Shown in pieces: positions 6,157-6,288 of a stretch of DNA of 6,288 bases (position 1 is the first letter of the stretch; the number at the start of each line of letters is the position of its first letter). The position numbers and the translations under genes are program-made. The stretch spans positions 1 through 6,288 of the forward strand of contig WGCB01000332.1 in the NCBI GenBank assembly GCA_015494005.1. Direction: 5' to 3'. Source of the DNA: Caldilineaceae bacterium (GTDB lineage: Bacteria > Chloroflexota > Anaerolineae > Caldilineales > Caldilineaceae). The notes beneath the pieces were generated by a model that had not been told where the DNA came from, ran no database searches, and saw nothing but the letters and a program-made list of their open reading frames with translations.

Positions 6157-6224
6157 TTGGGCACAGGTGTTTCATCGACACAGGCATTGCGTGCCGTGTG
6201 ACCCGTGCCCAGGAGTGCCATCCC

Positions 6225-6288
6225 ATGCTCAACGGCCAGACCCAGACCGATCCCATGCCCGCCCCGCCCTCCCCGGAGGAGCCACAGG
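6225..6288 (+). CDS. N-terminus of an unidentified protein (partial)
   Basis: An ATG at 6225 is preceded by AGGAG at 6211-6215, nine bases away, and opens a frame that reaches the window edge after 21 codons. The peptide starts MLNGQTQTDP and continues Pro- and Glu-rich (around residues 12-20), which suggests a disordered N-terminal tail before a folded domain. A second in-frame ATG at codon 11 could be the true start, but it has no clear binding site. Xylulokinase or a LacI-family regulator would be expected near such a cluster, but nothing in these residues supports either. The 180-bp gap and foldable region before it suggest it is not part of the xyl transcript. Confidence 0.5.
   Translation, partial: MLNGQTQTDPMPAPPSPEEPQ

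Noticed and set aside
6162..6184. CACAGG direct repeats and GTGT/ACAC arms near the right-edge gene
   Set aside because: The arms are too short and imperfect to separate from chance in a 180-bp gap.
4848..6221. Long antisense open frame opposite xylA, and similar frames opposite xylF, xylG and lyxose isomerase
   Set aside because: Long antisense frames are expected from the strong GC bias at third codon positions. The sense genes are unmistakable, and the antisense products show only Val/Leu/His/Gly-rich composition.

Overview
The window is GC-rich DNA with strongly GC-biased third codon positions. It carries a compact pentose (D-xylose / D-lyxose) uptake and isomerisation locus, with all complete genes on the + strand. 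Three traits suggest a Chloroflexota-type bacterium (Anaerolineae/Caldilineae-like): a lipoprotein binding protein with a long Ala/Pro/Gly/Glu linker, a single-domain sugar ABC ATPase, and a short class I xylose isomerase close to the Streptomyces/Thermus type. This assignment is inference; Actinomycetota or Deinococcota are less likely but not excluded. No mobile element, CRISPR array, rRNA or tRNA was found.

Layout. At the left edge (1-99, - strand) lies the probable N-terminus of a membrane or exported protein that runs off the window. A 248-bp divergent spacer follows, holding a TATACT -10-like box, three 15-bp tandem repeats and a 12-bp direct repeat. Next come a dodecin gene (348-554) and a cupin-type D-lyxose isomerase gene (621-1337), separated by a short foldable spacer. 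A 141-bp gap then carries a recognisable promoter and a LacI-family/cre-like operator. It is followed by xylF (binding lipoprotein, 1479-2603), a 216-bp gap with a perfect 10-bp-stem hairpin, xylG (single-domain ATPase with a TTG start, 2820-3590), xylH (permease, overlapping xylG by 8 bp, 3583-4827) and xylA (xylose isomerase, 4884-6044). After a GC-rich foldable region, a probable new gene starts at 6225 and leaves the window.

How the genes work together. XylF captures an aldopentose outside the membrane, and XylH with an XylG homodimer imports it. XylA converts D-xylose, and the lyxose isomerase converts D-lyxose, into the same ketose, D-xylulose. A xylulokinase would be needed to reach the pentose phosphate pathway and is not in the window. 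The operator before xylF suggests sugar-responsive repression. The hairpin between xylF and xylG, together with the TTG start of xylG, would favour more binding protein than membrane complex.

I see no wholly new system. The points most worth a second look are the pairing of two isomerases with one transporter, the promoter/operator arrangement, the intercistronic hairpin, the half-size ATPase, and the repeats upstream of dodecin.
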